A stretch of 11,852 nucleotides of DNA from RGIG8748 sp045539515 (GCA_045539515.1 JAZQFN010000042.1:1-11852); one strand, 5' to 3'; shown: positions 1 to 6,779, counted from the stretch's first letter. Numbers and translations are program-made. The notes: generated by a model from the letters alone, not told the origin.

Positions 1-176
1 TTAAGTTCTTAGATAAGTTCATTAGCTCATTAAAACAACTAACGAAATTTACTAAAGTTTAAAAGTACTTGACGTACAATTCTCTCAAATTAACGAGAAC
101 CTCATTTTACTTTATATGCTGTTCATTTTTCAAAGACCAAGCGCCGCTCCGCTCGAGGTGTTCTCTCGCAAGCGAC
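1..176 (-). other. rRNA operon leader (5' end of pre-rRNA, 16S off the left edge)
   Basis: Read on the minus strand, this stretch carries the boxA-like antitermination motif TCTTTGAAAAATGAACAG (about 119-136), typical of Firmicutes rRNA leaders and spacers. Near the window edge it has an AATGAGCTAATGAAC-type segment like those just before 16S rRNA in clostridia. A GC-rich stem-loop region (about 140-176) follows the predicted transcription start. Small hairpins are visible, for example GTAC/GTAC and TCTC/GAGA with short loops at about 64-100. No rRNA sequence itself lies in the window. That a 16S gene starts within a few bases left of position 1 is inference. A spacer before 23S is less likely because a full promoter lies immediately upstream. 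Confidence 0.8.
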
Positions 177-182
177 TTGTAT

Positions 183-244
183 ATCTTACCACAAACAATT
201 TGCTTTGTCAACACTTTTTTAAAAAATTTTTTAAAAATTTTTCA
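183..244 (-). promoter_or_regulatory. rRNA operon promoter with UP element
   Basis: On the minus strand a perfect -35 box TTGACA (206-211) is followed, after exactly 17 bp, by the -10 box TAAGAT (183-188). Immediately upstream (about 213-244) is a run of alternating A and T tracts, a classic UP element for the alpha C-terminal domain of RNA polymerase. The predicted start is near 176. The boxA leader downstream supports an rRNA promoter. The UP element abuts the stop codon of yqeG (242-244). Confidence 0.85.
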
Positions 245-754
245 AAGCTTATTTTTGCCTGTGTTTTTGGCATATTCTTCCATTACTGCCTTCTCAAAAA
301 TGCGCTTAAATGCAACAAATTTTGTTTCATTTTCTCCCACCGCCGTTACCAGTACGGTATAGAACTTCATACGAAGTCCTCCATATATATCTGTAAATAT
401 CTGGTCACCCACAAGACATATTTCTTCGGCTTTAAGTCCAAATGCATCTTTAACCTTTTTGAGATTTTTCTTAAAAGGCTTCCACGCTCTGGCAATCCAC
501 ATATATGGAAGTTCTTTGCAAAAAGCTTCTACCCTCTCGGGGTAATTATTGGATACAATTGCAATTTTTATACCCTGTTTTTCAAGAAATTCAAAATATT
601 CCATAATTTCCTGCGGCGGTGTAATGGTGTCGGAGGTTACAAGGGTGTTATCTATATCAAATATTACACCCTTAATATTATTTGAAGTGTAGAACTCTTC
701 ATCGAGTTCAAACACATTGGCAGCTGTTCTGTGGGGATAAAATCTTCGATACAT
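242..754 (-). CDS. yqeG: YqeG family HAD-type phosphatase
   Basis: This 170-aa cytosolic protein belongs to the HAD superfamily, subclass IIIA, YqeG family. HAD motif I is FDIDNTL with the nucleophile and acid/base pair D33 and D35. Motif II is S68 in VSNN. The motif III lysine is probably K92 (WKPFKK). Motif IV is GDQIFTD with D117 and D122. Length and motif spacing fit the family, whose physiological substrate is not firmly established (phosphatidylglycerophosphate phosphatase activity is known for related proteins in other lineages). The ATG at 754 has a GGAGGA SD 6-7 bases upstream (761-766). A terminator-like hairpin lies directly before that SD. The TGA stop touches the UP element of the rRNA promoter, so there is no room for a terminator between this gene and the rRNA operon. 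Confidence 0.9.
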   Translation of the reverse strand: MYRRFYPHRTAANVFELDEEFYTSNNIKGVIFDIDNTLVTSDTITPPQEIMEYFEFLEKQGIKIAIVSNNYPERVEAFCKELPYMWIARAWKPFKKNLKKVKDAFGLKAEEICLVGDQIFTDIYGGLRMKFYTVLVTAVGENETKFVAFKRIFEKAVMEEYAKNTGKNKL

Positions 755-766
755 ACTCTTTCCTCC

Positions 767-798
767 AAAAAAACAAGGGAAGCAAATTTGCTCCCCTT
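767..798 (-). terminator. Terminator-like hairpin directly before yqeG (rpsU terminator or yqeG attenuator)
   Basis: Read on the minus strand, AAGGG pairs with CCCTT and the inner AGCA pairs with TGCT, with one internal mismatch and a small AATT loop. A run of seven T (767-773) follows. This fits an intrinsic terminator for rpsU transcripts. The T-run runs directly into the yqeG SD at 761-766, so yqeG mRNA must pass through this element unless a promoter is hidden at the hairpin. Confidence 0.75.
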
Positions 799-868
799 AA
801 TTTTTAATGCTTCATTTCTATCGGCAAGTGCATTTACGTCTTGCCCACCGTATATTACTATTCGGTTT

Positions 869-919
869 TTAAATTTTGTCCAACTCGTATTCAGATAATT
901 GGGAAGGTAAATAACCTTT
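869..919 (-). pseudogene. Relic of a yqeY (GatB/YqeY-like) gene
   Basis: One minus-strand frame between two stop codons reads KGYLPSQLSEYELDKI and then stops (TAA at 869-871). The string resembles the conserved YLPxQLSexEL segment of YqeY-family proteins as I remember them. yqeY is the usual gene directly downstream of rpsU in Firmicutes, and rpsU ends only about 100 bases upstream. No intact YqeY (about 148 aa) can be read here: the upstream part is missing and stops flank the segment. The call rests on about 15 residues plus position, so it is a suggestion. It is not expected to make a protein. Confidence 0.5.
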
Positions 920-970
920 TTACAATTTGTGTTTCTCTGTTTTGCTGTGTTATAAAACTAAAATACAATT

Positions 971-1013
971 GCCTGTCGGCATTGCAGGTCTATAGCCTGC
1001 CGTCCAAAAGGAC
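971..1013 (-). other. Structured 3' region after rpsU
   Basis: Just past the rpsU stop, the minus strand can form GTCC-TTTT-GGAC (1002-1013) and then GCAGG with a 7-base loop and CCTGC (984-1000). A competing pairing of CCTG/CAGG is possible at 972-988. The following bases are only moderately T-rich, so this is not a clean intrinsic terminator. It may protect the rpsU 3' end or be residue of the decayed neighbour. I see no other gene between here and the hairpin at 767-798 apart from the relic at 869-919. Confidence 0.35.
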
Positions 1014-1015
1014 TA

Positions 1016-1192
1016 TTATTTGTAGGAACGCTTTCTTGCAGCCTCGGACTTTTTCTTACGTCTAACGCTTGGCTTTTCGTAGTGTTCTCTCTTTCTGATT
1101 TCGGATAAAACACCGGACTTTGCACACTGTCTCTTAAATCTGCGGAGAGCACTATCCAAAGATTCATTATCTTTAATTCTTATTTCTGCCAT
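1016..1192 (-). CDS. rpsU: 30S ribosomal protein S21
   Basis: This is a 58-aa basic protein starting MAEIRIKDNESLDSALRRFK and ending in a Lys/Arg-rich tail (KPSVRRKKKSEAARKRSYK). Those are the hallmarks and usual length of bacterial bS21, a small-subunit protein near the anti-SD region of 16S rRNA that takes part in initiation. The ATG at 1190-1192 is preceded by a strong GGAGGGA SD about 8 bases upstream. It has its own promoter at 1264-1292. A 69-aa frame overlapping it on the same strand is a shadow. In many Firmicutes yqeY follows rpsU; here only a possible relic is left. Confidence 0.96.
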   Translation of the reverse strand: MAEIRIKDNESLDSALRRFKRQCAKSGVLSEIRKREHYEKPSVRRKKKSEAARKRSYK

Positions 1193-1263
1193 TAAAATTC
1201 CCTCCCTCCGTTACTGCCTATCTCTTTAACACATAACGGGTTAAGACAAAATTATACCCTTTG

Positions 1264-1292
1264 ATTATACAAAACTTTTGAAGCAATGTCAA
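1264..1292 (-). promoter_or_regulatory. Promoter of rpsU
   Basis: On the minus strand, TTGACA (1287-1292), a 17-bp spacer and TATAAT (1264-1269) form a perfect-consensus sigma-A-type promoter. The predicted start, near 1257, leaves a leader of about 65 bases before the rpsU ATG. The promoter lies between the HIT gene and rpsU, so rpsU is expressed independently of alaS. Confidence 0.85.
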
Positions 1293-1332
1293 GCATAAAT
1301 TTTGTACATACTGTAATTTGATGAATAGTTTG

Positions 1333-1351
1333 AAGTATTCGGGGAATACTT
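1333..1351. repeat. 8-bp perfect inverted repeat after the HIT gene
   Basis: AAGTATTC-GGG-GAATACTT forms a perfect 8-bp stem with a 3-base loop, nine bases past the HIT-family stop codon. Neither strand shows a T-run next to it, so it is a poor intrinsic terminator. It could act as a 3'-end stabilising hairpin or a factor-dependent stop for the alaS-HIT transcript. Confidence 0.5.
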
Positions 1352-1359
1352 AGCTGTCA

Positions 1360-1704
1360 TCAGCCCGGAGGCCACTGGAGATATCTGCCTGCAAGAAGAT
1401 GGAAGTGAAGATGACCTACGGTCTGACCGCCATCTTTGCCGCAATTGTTCACAAGACGGAATCCGCCATCAGCAAAACCTTTATCCTTGGCAATTTTAGC
1501 TGCCACCTTAAATATGTGTGATACTATATCTGCATTGGAATCGTCAAGTTCAAGGGCAGATGCTATGTGCGCCTTGGGAATAATGAGTATATGCACAGGT
1601 GCCTGTGGCTCAATATCATTAAAAGCCACAACCTTATCATCCTCATATATATAATTAGTAGGAATTTCTCCGTTTGCTATTTTACAAAATATACAATCAG
1701 ACAT
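1360..1704 (-). CDS. HIT family nucleotide-binding protein (HinT-like)
   Basis: This 114-aa cytosolic protein belongs to the histidine-triad superfamily and is most like HinT purine nucleoside phosphoramidases. The triad is in GHLHFHLLAGR (H98, H100, H102), with H102 nearest the position of the conserved catalytic stretch. The N-terminus SDCIFCKIANGEIP has the CxxC (C4, C7) of zinc-containing HIT proteins, and the C-terminus ends WPPG as in HinT. Known members hydrolyse AMP-amide bonds, including adenylates formed by aminoacyl-tRNA synthetases. That fits its position 20 bases behind alaS in the same direction. The ATG at 1704 has a GGGAGG SD that lies inside the small palindrome CTCCCGGGAG (1714-1723). 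Confidence 0.93.
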   Translation of the reverse strand: MSDCIFCKIANGEIPTNYIYEDDKVVAFNDIEPQAPVHILIIPKAHIASALELDDSNADIVSHIFKVAAKIAKDKGFADGGFRLVNNCGKDGGQTVGHLHFHLLAGRYLQWPPG

Positions 1705-1724
1705 TTTTCAAACCTCCCGGGAGA

Positions 1725-4370
1725 TTATTTAACCTGTTCTTTAACAGTTTCTACAGCAGCACTCAAAGCCGCATCAATTCCGGATGCATCTTTACCGCCT
1801 GCCTGTGCGCTGTCGGGTCTTCCGCCACCGGAACCGCCAACATGGGCTGCAATATTCTTTATAATCATACCGCAGTGAATACCCTTTTCAACTGCATTCT
1901 TGTTGGCAGAGCATACAAGTGTTACCTTACCGTCAGCTTCGGAAGCAATTACAGTAACTTCGCTGTCAAAGGCATCCTTCATATTGTCGCCTATTTTGCG
2001 GAGTGTGTTAACATCCGCACCGGGAATCTTACCACAGATAACTTTAACACCATTTACATCTACTGCATTGTTTTTCATATCGTCAATGCCGCCGCCTGCC
2101 ATTTTTTCCTTAAGTCCTTCTATTTCCTTGGCAAGAGCTTTATTGTCTGCCTGAATGGATTCAATTTTGGAAACAGATTCAGCAGGCGCACACTTAAGAG
2201 CAGAACTTACATCTGCAATGAGAGCTTCTTTTTCTGCAAGATACTTAAGTATTCCTGTGCCTGTTATTGCTTCTATTCTTCTGATACCTGCTGCGGCAGA
2301 AGATTCGGAAAGAATCTTGAAAAGACCGATTGATGCAGTATTCTTTACATGAGTACCTGCACAGAATTCAAGGCTGAAGTCGCCCATTCTTACAACTCTT
2401 ACCTCGCTGCCGTACTTCTCTCCAAAGAGGGACATTGCACCGAGCTTGTTTGCTTCCTCAATGGGCATAACTTTACATTCTACATCAATAGCTTCGGAAA
2501 TTGCTTTATTAACCATAACTTCAACTTCCTGAAGCTGCTGGGGTGTCATAGCTTCGTAGTGAGAGAAGTCAAATCTTAATCTTTCATCACTTACAAACGA
2601 ACCTGCCTGTTCAACATGGTCGCCAAGAACAAGTTTGAGTGATTTCTGAAGAAGGTGAGTTGCTGAGTGGTTGGACTCTGTAGCAGAGCGAAGTGTGCCG
2701 CAAACAATTGCGTTAACTTCTTCATCTTTGGAAACTGTGCCTTCTTTTACCTTACAAATATGGATAAACTTGTCGTTACCCATCTTCTTTGTATCAAGAA
2801 CTTCAACAAGAGCAGTTTCAGTCTTTAATATACCCTTATCGCCTACCTGACCACCGCCTTCGCCGTAGAAGGGGGTCTTGTCCAGCATAACGGTAACTTC
2901 TCCGCTTTCGGCATCTGCAAAGTTAAATTCTTCAAGACCGCTTACAATAGCCTTAATCTTTACTTTGGCTTCTCTTGTTTCGTAGCCTACAAACTCTGTA
3001 GTCATAGTATCATTAAACTTCTTTTTGAAGTCGTCTTCCTTCCAGCCAAGCTCATCGGCATTACCACGGCTTGCACGAGCAGTCTGACGCTGCTTTTCCA
3101 TACATTCGTCAAACTGGTCACGATTCACAGTGATGCCCTGTTCGGAAAGAATTTCTATAGTAATATCTACCGGGAATCCATAAGTATCGTAGAGCTTAAA
3201 TGCTTTATCTCCCGAAAGTTCTGTCTTTCCTTCTTCTTTAAGTTCTGCCACATAAGTTTCAAGGATACTGAGACCATCATTAATGGTTTCGGCAAATCTC
3301 TTTTCTTCTGTTTCGATAATCTTTTTGATATAATCCGCCTTACCTTCAAGTTCCGGGTATGCGGTACGGTTTTCTTCAATAACTGTATCTACAATCTTGT
3401 AAAGGAAAGGATCATTTACACCAAGAAGCTTACCGTGGCGTGCAGCATGTCTTAAAAGTCTTCTTAAAACATAACCTCTGCCTTCGTTGGAAACCTGAAC
3501 ACCATCGGCAATCATAAAGGTTGTGCTTCTGATATGGTCGGTTATAACACGAAGGGATACGTCGGACTCGGCATCGTCGCCATATTCCACATCAGCAATT
3601 TCGCTGATTTTCTTCATTATATTTCTAACGGTATCAACCTCAAAAAGATTGTCTACACCCTGCATTATACAAGCGATTCTTTCAAGGCCCATACCTGTAT
3701 CAATATTGGGATGTGCAAGTCTGTTGTAGTTACCGTTTTCATCCTTATCGAACTGTGTGAACACCAGATTCCAGAATTCCATATAACGGTCACAGTCACA
3801 ACCGATTGCGCAACCGGGCTTACCGCAACCATATTCTTCGCCACGATCGTAGTGGATTTCGGAGCAAGGTCCGCAAGGACCTGTACCTATTTCCCAGAAG
3901 TTGTCTTCTTTGCCAAGGCGTACAATTCGGTCTGCCTTGACCCCAACTTCATTTACCCATATATCTTTAGCTTCGTCATCATCTTCGTAAATAGTAACCC
4001 AAAGCTTTTCCTCGGGAATTTCAAGAACCTTTGTGATGAACTCCCAAGCCCAGGCTGTAGCCTCGTGCTTAAAGTAATCGCCAAATGAGAAATTACCAAG
4101 CATTTCAAAATATGTTCCGTGACGGGCTGTCTTACCAACACGTTCAATATCCGGTGTACGGATACATTTCTGACAAGTTGTAACTCTCTTTCTGGGAGGC
4201 TCCTGTTCACCTTTGAAGTAAGGTTTTAAGGGTGCCATACCGGCATTTATAAGAAGAAGGCTGTTATCATCCTTTGGAATAAGAGGAAAGCTGGGAAGCC
4301 TCAGGTGACCCTTGCTCTCAAAGAATGAAAGATATTTTTCTCTGATTTCGTTCAGACCTAACTTTTGCAT
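1725..4370 (-). CDS. alaS: Alanyl-tRNA synthetase
   Basis: This 881-aa enzyme, of full family length, charges tRNA-Ala with alanine in the cytosol. The N-terminal class II catalytic domain (about 1-240) includes TARHGTYFEMLGNFSFGDYF and DTGMGLER. It also carries a Cys-rich stretch (C182, C187, C191, C193) ahead of DRYMEFWN, common in bacterial AlaRS. A tRNA-binding region (about 240-460) follows. The editing domain has the zinc-binding set H568xxxH572 and C670xxxH674 for clearing Ser/Gly mischarging. The C-terminal C-Ala/DHHA1 domain carries HVGGSGGGRPDSAQAGG (843-859). The start ATG at 4370 has an AAAGGA SD about 11 bases upstream. The predicted leader is only about 33 bases, so there is no T-box riboswitch. 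The HIT gene follows after 20 bases. Confidence 0.98.
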   Translation of the reverse strand: MQKLGLNEIREKYLSFFESKGHLRLPSFPLIPKDDNSLLLINAGMAPLKPYFKGEQEPPRKRVTTCQKCIRTPDIERVGKTARHGTYFEMLGNFSFGDYFKHEATAWAWEFITKVLEIPEEKLWVTIYEDDDEAKDIWVNEVGVKADRIVRLGKEDNFWEIGTGPCGPCSEIHYDRGEEYGCGKPGCAIGCDCDRYMEFWNLVFTQFDKDENGNYNRLAHPNIDTGMGLERIACIMQGVDNLFEVDTVRNIMKKISEIADVEYGDDAESDVSLRVITDHIRSTTFMIADGVQVSNEGRGYVLRRLLRHAARHGKLLGVNDPFLYKIVDTVIEENRTAYPELEGKADYIKKIIETEEKRFAETINDGLSILETYVAELKEEGKTELSGDKAFKLYDTYGFPVDITIEILSEQGITVNRDQFDECMEKQRQTARASRGNADELGWKEDDFKKKFNDTMTTEFVGYETREAKVKIKAIVSGLEEFNFADAESGEVTVMLDKTPFYGEGGGQVGDKGILKTETALVEVLDTKKMGNDKFIHICKVKEGTVSKDEEVNAIVCGTLRSATESNHSATHLLQKSLKLVLGDHVEQAGSFVSDERLRFDFSHYEAMTPQQLQEVEVMVNKAISEAIDVECKVMPIEEANKLGAMSLFGEKYGSEVRVVRMGDFSLEFCAGTHVKNTASIGLFKILSESSAAAGIRRIEAITGTGILKYLAEKEALIADVSSALKCAPAESVSKIESIQADNKALAKEIEGLKEKMAGGGIDDMKNNAVDVNGVKVICGKIPGADVNTLRKIGDNMKDAFDSEVTVIASEADGKVTLVCSANKNAVEKGIHCGMIIKNIAAHVGGSGGGRPDSAQAGGKDASGIDAALSAAVETVKEQVK

Positions 4371-4409
4371 CTGTATTCAAATCCTTTCAAAAAGTACATA
4401 TATAGTTTG

Positions 4410-4439
4410 ATAATACACCAAAATGCCCCATTTTGTCAA
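4410..4439 (-). promoter_or_regulatory. Promoter of alaS-HIT
   Basis: On the minus strand, TTGACA (4434-4439), an 18-bp spacer and TATTAT (4410-4415) lead to a start near 4403, about 33 bases before the alaS ATG. The leader is too short for a T-box or other riboswitch. Confidence 0.8.
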
Positions 4440-4478
4440 CATCTCCGAAAAGATAAAATTGTTTTAAACAAAAAATCA

Positions 4479-4507
4479 TTGAAAGATTTCTGCATTTATG
4501 ATAAAAT
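4479..4507 (+). promoter_or_regulatory. Promoter of recR
   Basis: TTGAAA (4479-4484), a 17-bp spacer and TAAAAT (4502-4507) precede recR. The predicted start is near 4514 and the leader is about 24 bases. It is divergent from the alaS promoter, with about 39 bp between the two -35 boxes. Confidence 0.7.
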
Positions 4508-4537
4508 GTACATAAATAATTATAGGGAGATTAAATT

Positions 4538-5134
4538 ATGTTATATACCGCATCATTTTCAAAGCTTATTGATGTTTTTAAAAAAATGCCGGGCGTGGGA
4601 AGCAAAAGTGCCGTACGTATGGCATATCATATACTTTCGCTTTCCACGGAGGAAACCGAAGACATTATAAACACCATAAAGGATGCCAAGCAAAAAATAA
4701 AATATTGTTCCCTATGTCAGAATATTACCGAGGATGACCCTTGCGAAATATGCTCCAACGATAAGAGAGACCACTCTGTTCTTTGTGTTATGGAAAAGCC
4801 CAAGGATGTAATAGCATTGGAAAAGACCCGAGAATATTTCGGTATGTACCACGTTCTGCACGGTTCCATATCTCCTATGGATGGCATAGGCCCCGAAGAC
4901 CTTAAGATCAAAGAGCTTATTTCCCGTATAGCTGAAGGGGAATTTAAAGAAGTAATTATGGCAAACAGCCCCAGCATAGAAGGTGAAGCCACAGCCATGT
5001 ATATATCCAAACTTATTAAACCCTTTGGCGTAAAGGTGAGCCGTATTGCCTACGGTGTTCCCGTAGGCGGTGATCTGGAATACGCCGACCAGATTACTCT
5101 TGCAAAAGCAATTGAGGGAAGAAGAGAAATATAA
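4538..5134 (+). CDS. recR: Recombination mediator protein RecR
   Basis: This 198-aa protein of normal family length works with RecO and RecF to load RecA at single-strand gaps. Order of parts: helix-hairpin-helix DNA-binding region (about 8-35, KMPGVGSKSAVRMAYHIL); four-Cys zinc finger (C57, C60, C69, C72); Toprim domain (about 80-175) with VMEKPKDVIALEK and the acidic SIEGEATAMY segment (E148, E150); then a C-terminal Walker-B-like region ending GVPVGGDLEYAD. The ATG at 4538 has an AGGGAGA SD (4524-4530). In many Firmicutes recR follows dnaX and ybaB. Here it stands alone between alaS and a terminator, with its own promoter. Confidence 0.97.
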   Translation: MLYTASFSKLIDVFKKMPGVGSKSAVRMAYHILSLSTEETEDIINTIKDAKQKIKYCSLCQNITEDDPCEICSNDKRDHSVLCVMEKPKDVIALEKTREYFGMYHVLHGSISPMDGIGPEDLKIKELISRIAEGEFKEVIMANSPSIEGEATAMYISKLIKPFGVKVSRIAYGVPVGGDLEYADQITLAKAIEGRREI

Positions 5135-5143
5135 TTATTTATG

Positions 5144-5178
5144 AAAAATGCAACGGTCCTAAAGACCGTTGCATTTTT
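5144..5178. terminator. Bidirectional intrinsic terminator between recR and the zinc-ribbon gene
   Basis: A perfect 15-bp inverted repeat (5144-5158 and 5164-5178) with a CTAAA loop has a GC-rich core (GCAACGGTC/GACCGTTGC). It is flanked by A5 on the left and T5 on the right, so each strand shows stem plus T-tract. It ends the recR transcript and the five-gene minus-strand operon. The TAA stop of the zinc-ribbon gene (5177-5179) lies in its outer arm. Confidence 0.93.
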
Positions 5179-5917
5179 ATTTGTTTTCTGCTATTACCTG
5201 CTTAAGCTCCTCCAAAGAGGATTTATAATCGTCAAGTATTTTTTTGAATTCGTCCAGATAGGTAGGATATTGACCATTTTCACCAATTACAAACCCATAG
5301 CAACGACTGTAATTGTAATACACCTGTTCCACTGCCCGGCTGATTTCCTCGTTGTCACATTGTTCAATCTGCTTTTTCTCATACAGTAAAGGTTCTTTGG
5401 CCATTTTAATCACTGTGATATCATCTTTGTAAACATCACGTACGGCCTCGGCGCTGCCTGTATGGTCAAGCCATGACTGACCGTAAACCATATCGTCGTA
5501 AACCTGTGCAAGTTTTGATATATTGTCTACGGCAATCTCTACGGATACGACGTAGTTTTCGGCAAGCTCAACTGCTCTGGCATTTTTTTCTGCAATAACA
5601 TTATATTGGTAAACTTTTACTCCTGCATAGCTCAGCGACAATGTAAGTATAATCAATAACGGTACGCATATGCGAATCCATAAAGGTATCTTCTTTACTT
5701 TATCCATCAGGGTTTCACGGCTTTTTCTTTCGGCCTCAAGAAGCTCCTCATAACGTTTTTCAATATCGCATCCGCATTTTCTGCATCGTATATCCTGCTT
5801 ATCAATCCTTGCCCAGCAATTAGGGCATCTGGGTTCCATGTCAGCCACGTTGGTATTACAATTGGGACATACAGTTTCGCCCTCTTTGATAAGCCTGTTG
5901 CATTTAGAACATAACAT
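5177..5917 (-). CDS. Membrane protein with two N-terminal zinc ribbons, unknown function
   Basis: This 246-aa protein has two consecutive Cys4 zinc ribbons at the N-terminus: C3/C6 with C17/C20, and C31/C34 with C45/C48 (an extra C50 follows). A charged linker (about 51-77) leads to one hydrophobic segment, about 80-103 (IPLWIRICVPLLIILTLSLS), that should span the membrane. The remaining 140 residues are acidic and helical-looking and probably lie outside. The layout of ribbons inside, one transmembrane helix and an external domain is frequent in clostridial proteins annotated only as zinc-ribbon domain proteins. The ATG at 5917 has an AAGGAG SD. It is last in the tRNA-modification operon, 25 bases behind the TtcA-family gene. 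Its role is not known to me, and the external part matches no family I recognise. Confidence 0.85.
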   Translation of the reverse strand: MLCSKCNRLIKEGETVCPNCNTNVADMEPRCPNCWARIDKQDIRCRKCGCDIEKRYEELLEAERKSRETLMDKVKKIPLWIRICVPLLIILTLSLSYAGVKVYQYNVIAEKNARAVELAENYVVSVEIAVDNISKLAQVYDDMVYGQSWLDHTGSAEAVRDVYKDDITVIKMAKEPLLYEKKQIEQCDNEEISRAVEQVYYNYSRCYGFVIGENGQYPTYLDEFKKILDDYKSSLEELKQVIAENK

Positions 5918-5942
5918 ACTACTCGTTTCTCCTTACACACTT

Positions 5943-6779
5943 TCATTCAAATCTTTCCAAAAAAGAATGCCTTACACCTTTTTCCTTGTATTCTATCATT
6001 GTATCCAGACTCACGTTGTGCAGACTCATAAAAAGATTGTGCTCAATGTCGGGATTTATCTTAGAAAGCTGTTTTATGAGTTCTTTTGTTTCTTTTCTCT
6101 TGGATAATTCTTCAAATTGTGCCTTTTCGGCATTTTCGGTAAATTTACATGCACAGGCAATAAACTCAAGAGAATTATATCTTGCCCACGAGATTATGCT
6201 TTCTTCTTTCACACAGAACAATGGTCGTATAAGCTCCATACCCTCAAAATTTGTACTTTTAAGCTTAGGGAGCATTCCCTGTATCTGAGAACCGTACATC
6301 ATGCCCATAAGTGTAGTTTCGATAACGTCGTTTAAATGATGACCGAGAGCTATCTTGTTGCAGCCAAGCTCTCTTGCTTTCGCATAAAGATGACCTCTTC
6401 GCATTCTGGCACACAAATAGCAAGGCGACTCAGTCACCGAGTCGGCCACTTCAAAAATATCTGTTTCGAATACTGTAACCGGTACCTGAAGAAGCTTTGC
6501 GTTATCTTCTATCTTTCGCCTGTTAATAGGATTATACCCGGGGTCCATTACCAGATATATTGCCTCAAAAGGGACATTGCTGGTGCGCTGCAACTGTTGA
6601 ATAAGTTTTGCCATAAGCATGGAGTCCTTACCTCCGGATATACACACCGCAATACGGTCTCCCTCTTGTATCAGCTCATAGCGTTTTACTGCAGCAATGA
6701 AGGGATTCCATATATCCTTACGATATTTTTTTATTATACTTCTTTCGGCAATCTGGTTAAAAGTAAGTTCTCTTCCCAT
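5943..6779 (-). CDS. ttcA: TtcA-family tRNA 2-thiocytidine biosynthesis protein (PP-loop ATPase)
   Basis: This 278-aa cytosolic enzyme of the PP-loop ATP pyrophosphatase family has the ATP-binding P-loop SGGKDS at 48-53. PCYLCARMRRG supplies C120 and C123, the paired cysteines of TtcA, and GHHLNDVIETTL (146-157) is the second family motif. C209 or C211 (ACACKFT) could be the third iron-sulfur cluster ligand. TtcA makes s2C32 in a subset of tRNAs using a [4Fe-4S] cluster. The family match is strong; the exact substrate is inferred, since clostridial homologues form a separate branch and a TilS-like or other thiolation role is possible. Its ATG overlaps the TGA stop of mnmA by one base (TGATG), with GGAGG about 11 bases upstream inside mnmA, so translation is probably coupled. 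Confidence 0.8.
   Translation of the reverse strand: MGRELTFNQIAERSIIKKYRKDIWNPFIAAVKRYELIQEGDRIAVCISGGKDSMLMAKLIQQLQRTSNVPFEAIYLVMDPGYNPINRRKIEDNAKLLQVPVTVFETDIFEVADSVTESPCYLCARMRRGHLYAKARELGCNKIALGHHLNDVIETTLMGMMYGSQIQGMLPKLKSTNFEGMELIRPLFCVKEESIISWARYNSLEFIACACKFTENAEKAQFEELSKRKETKELIKQLSKINPDIEHNLFMSLHNVSLDTMIEYKEKGVRHSFLERFE

Noticed and set aside
116..685. 189-codon plus-strand open frame opposite yqeG
   Set aside because: It is rich in Phe, Lys and Cys with low-complexity stretches, crosses the rRNA promoter, has no SD, and lies opposite a gene with clear HAD motifs.
958..1167. 69-codon minus-strand frame overlapping rpsU
   Set aside because: It is another frame of the same strand as rpsU. 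The S21 frame explains the sequence and has the strong SD.
1333..1351. Intrinsic terminator after the HIT gene
   Set aside because: The stem is perfect, but neither strand has a following T-run; kept only as an inverted repeat.
1674..2333. 219-codon plus-strand frame opposite alaS
   Set aside because: Its Cys/Phe/Tyr-rich translation is typical of an antisense shadow; alaS is certain here.
3534..4088. 184-codon plus-strand frame opposite alaS
   Set aside because: Antisense shadow without SD or recognisable domains.
4371..4537. T-box riboswitch before alaS
   Set aside because: The predicted start leaves only about 33 bases of leader, with no T-box motif or antiterminator.
5838..6107. Plus-strand frames opposite the zinc-ribbon and ttcA genes
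   Set aside because: Short, without SD, and explained as shadows of well-supported minus-strand genes.
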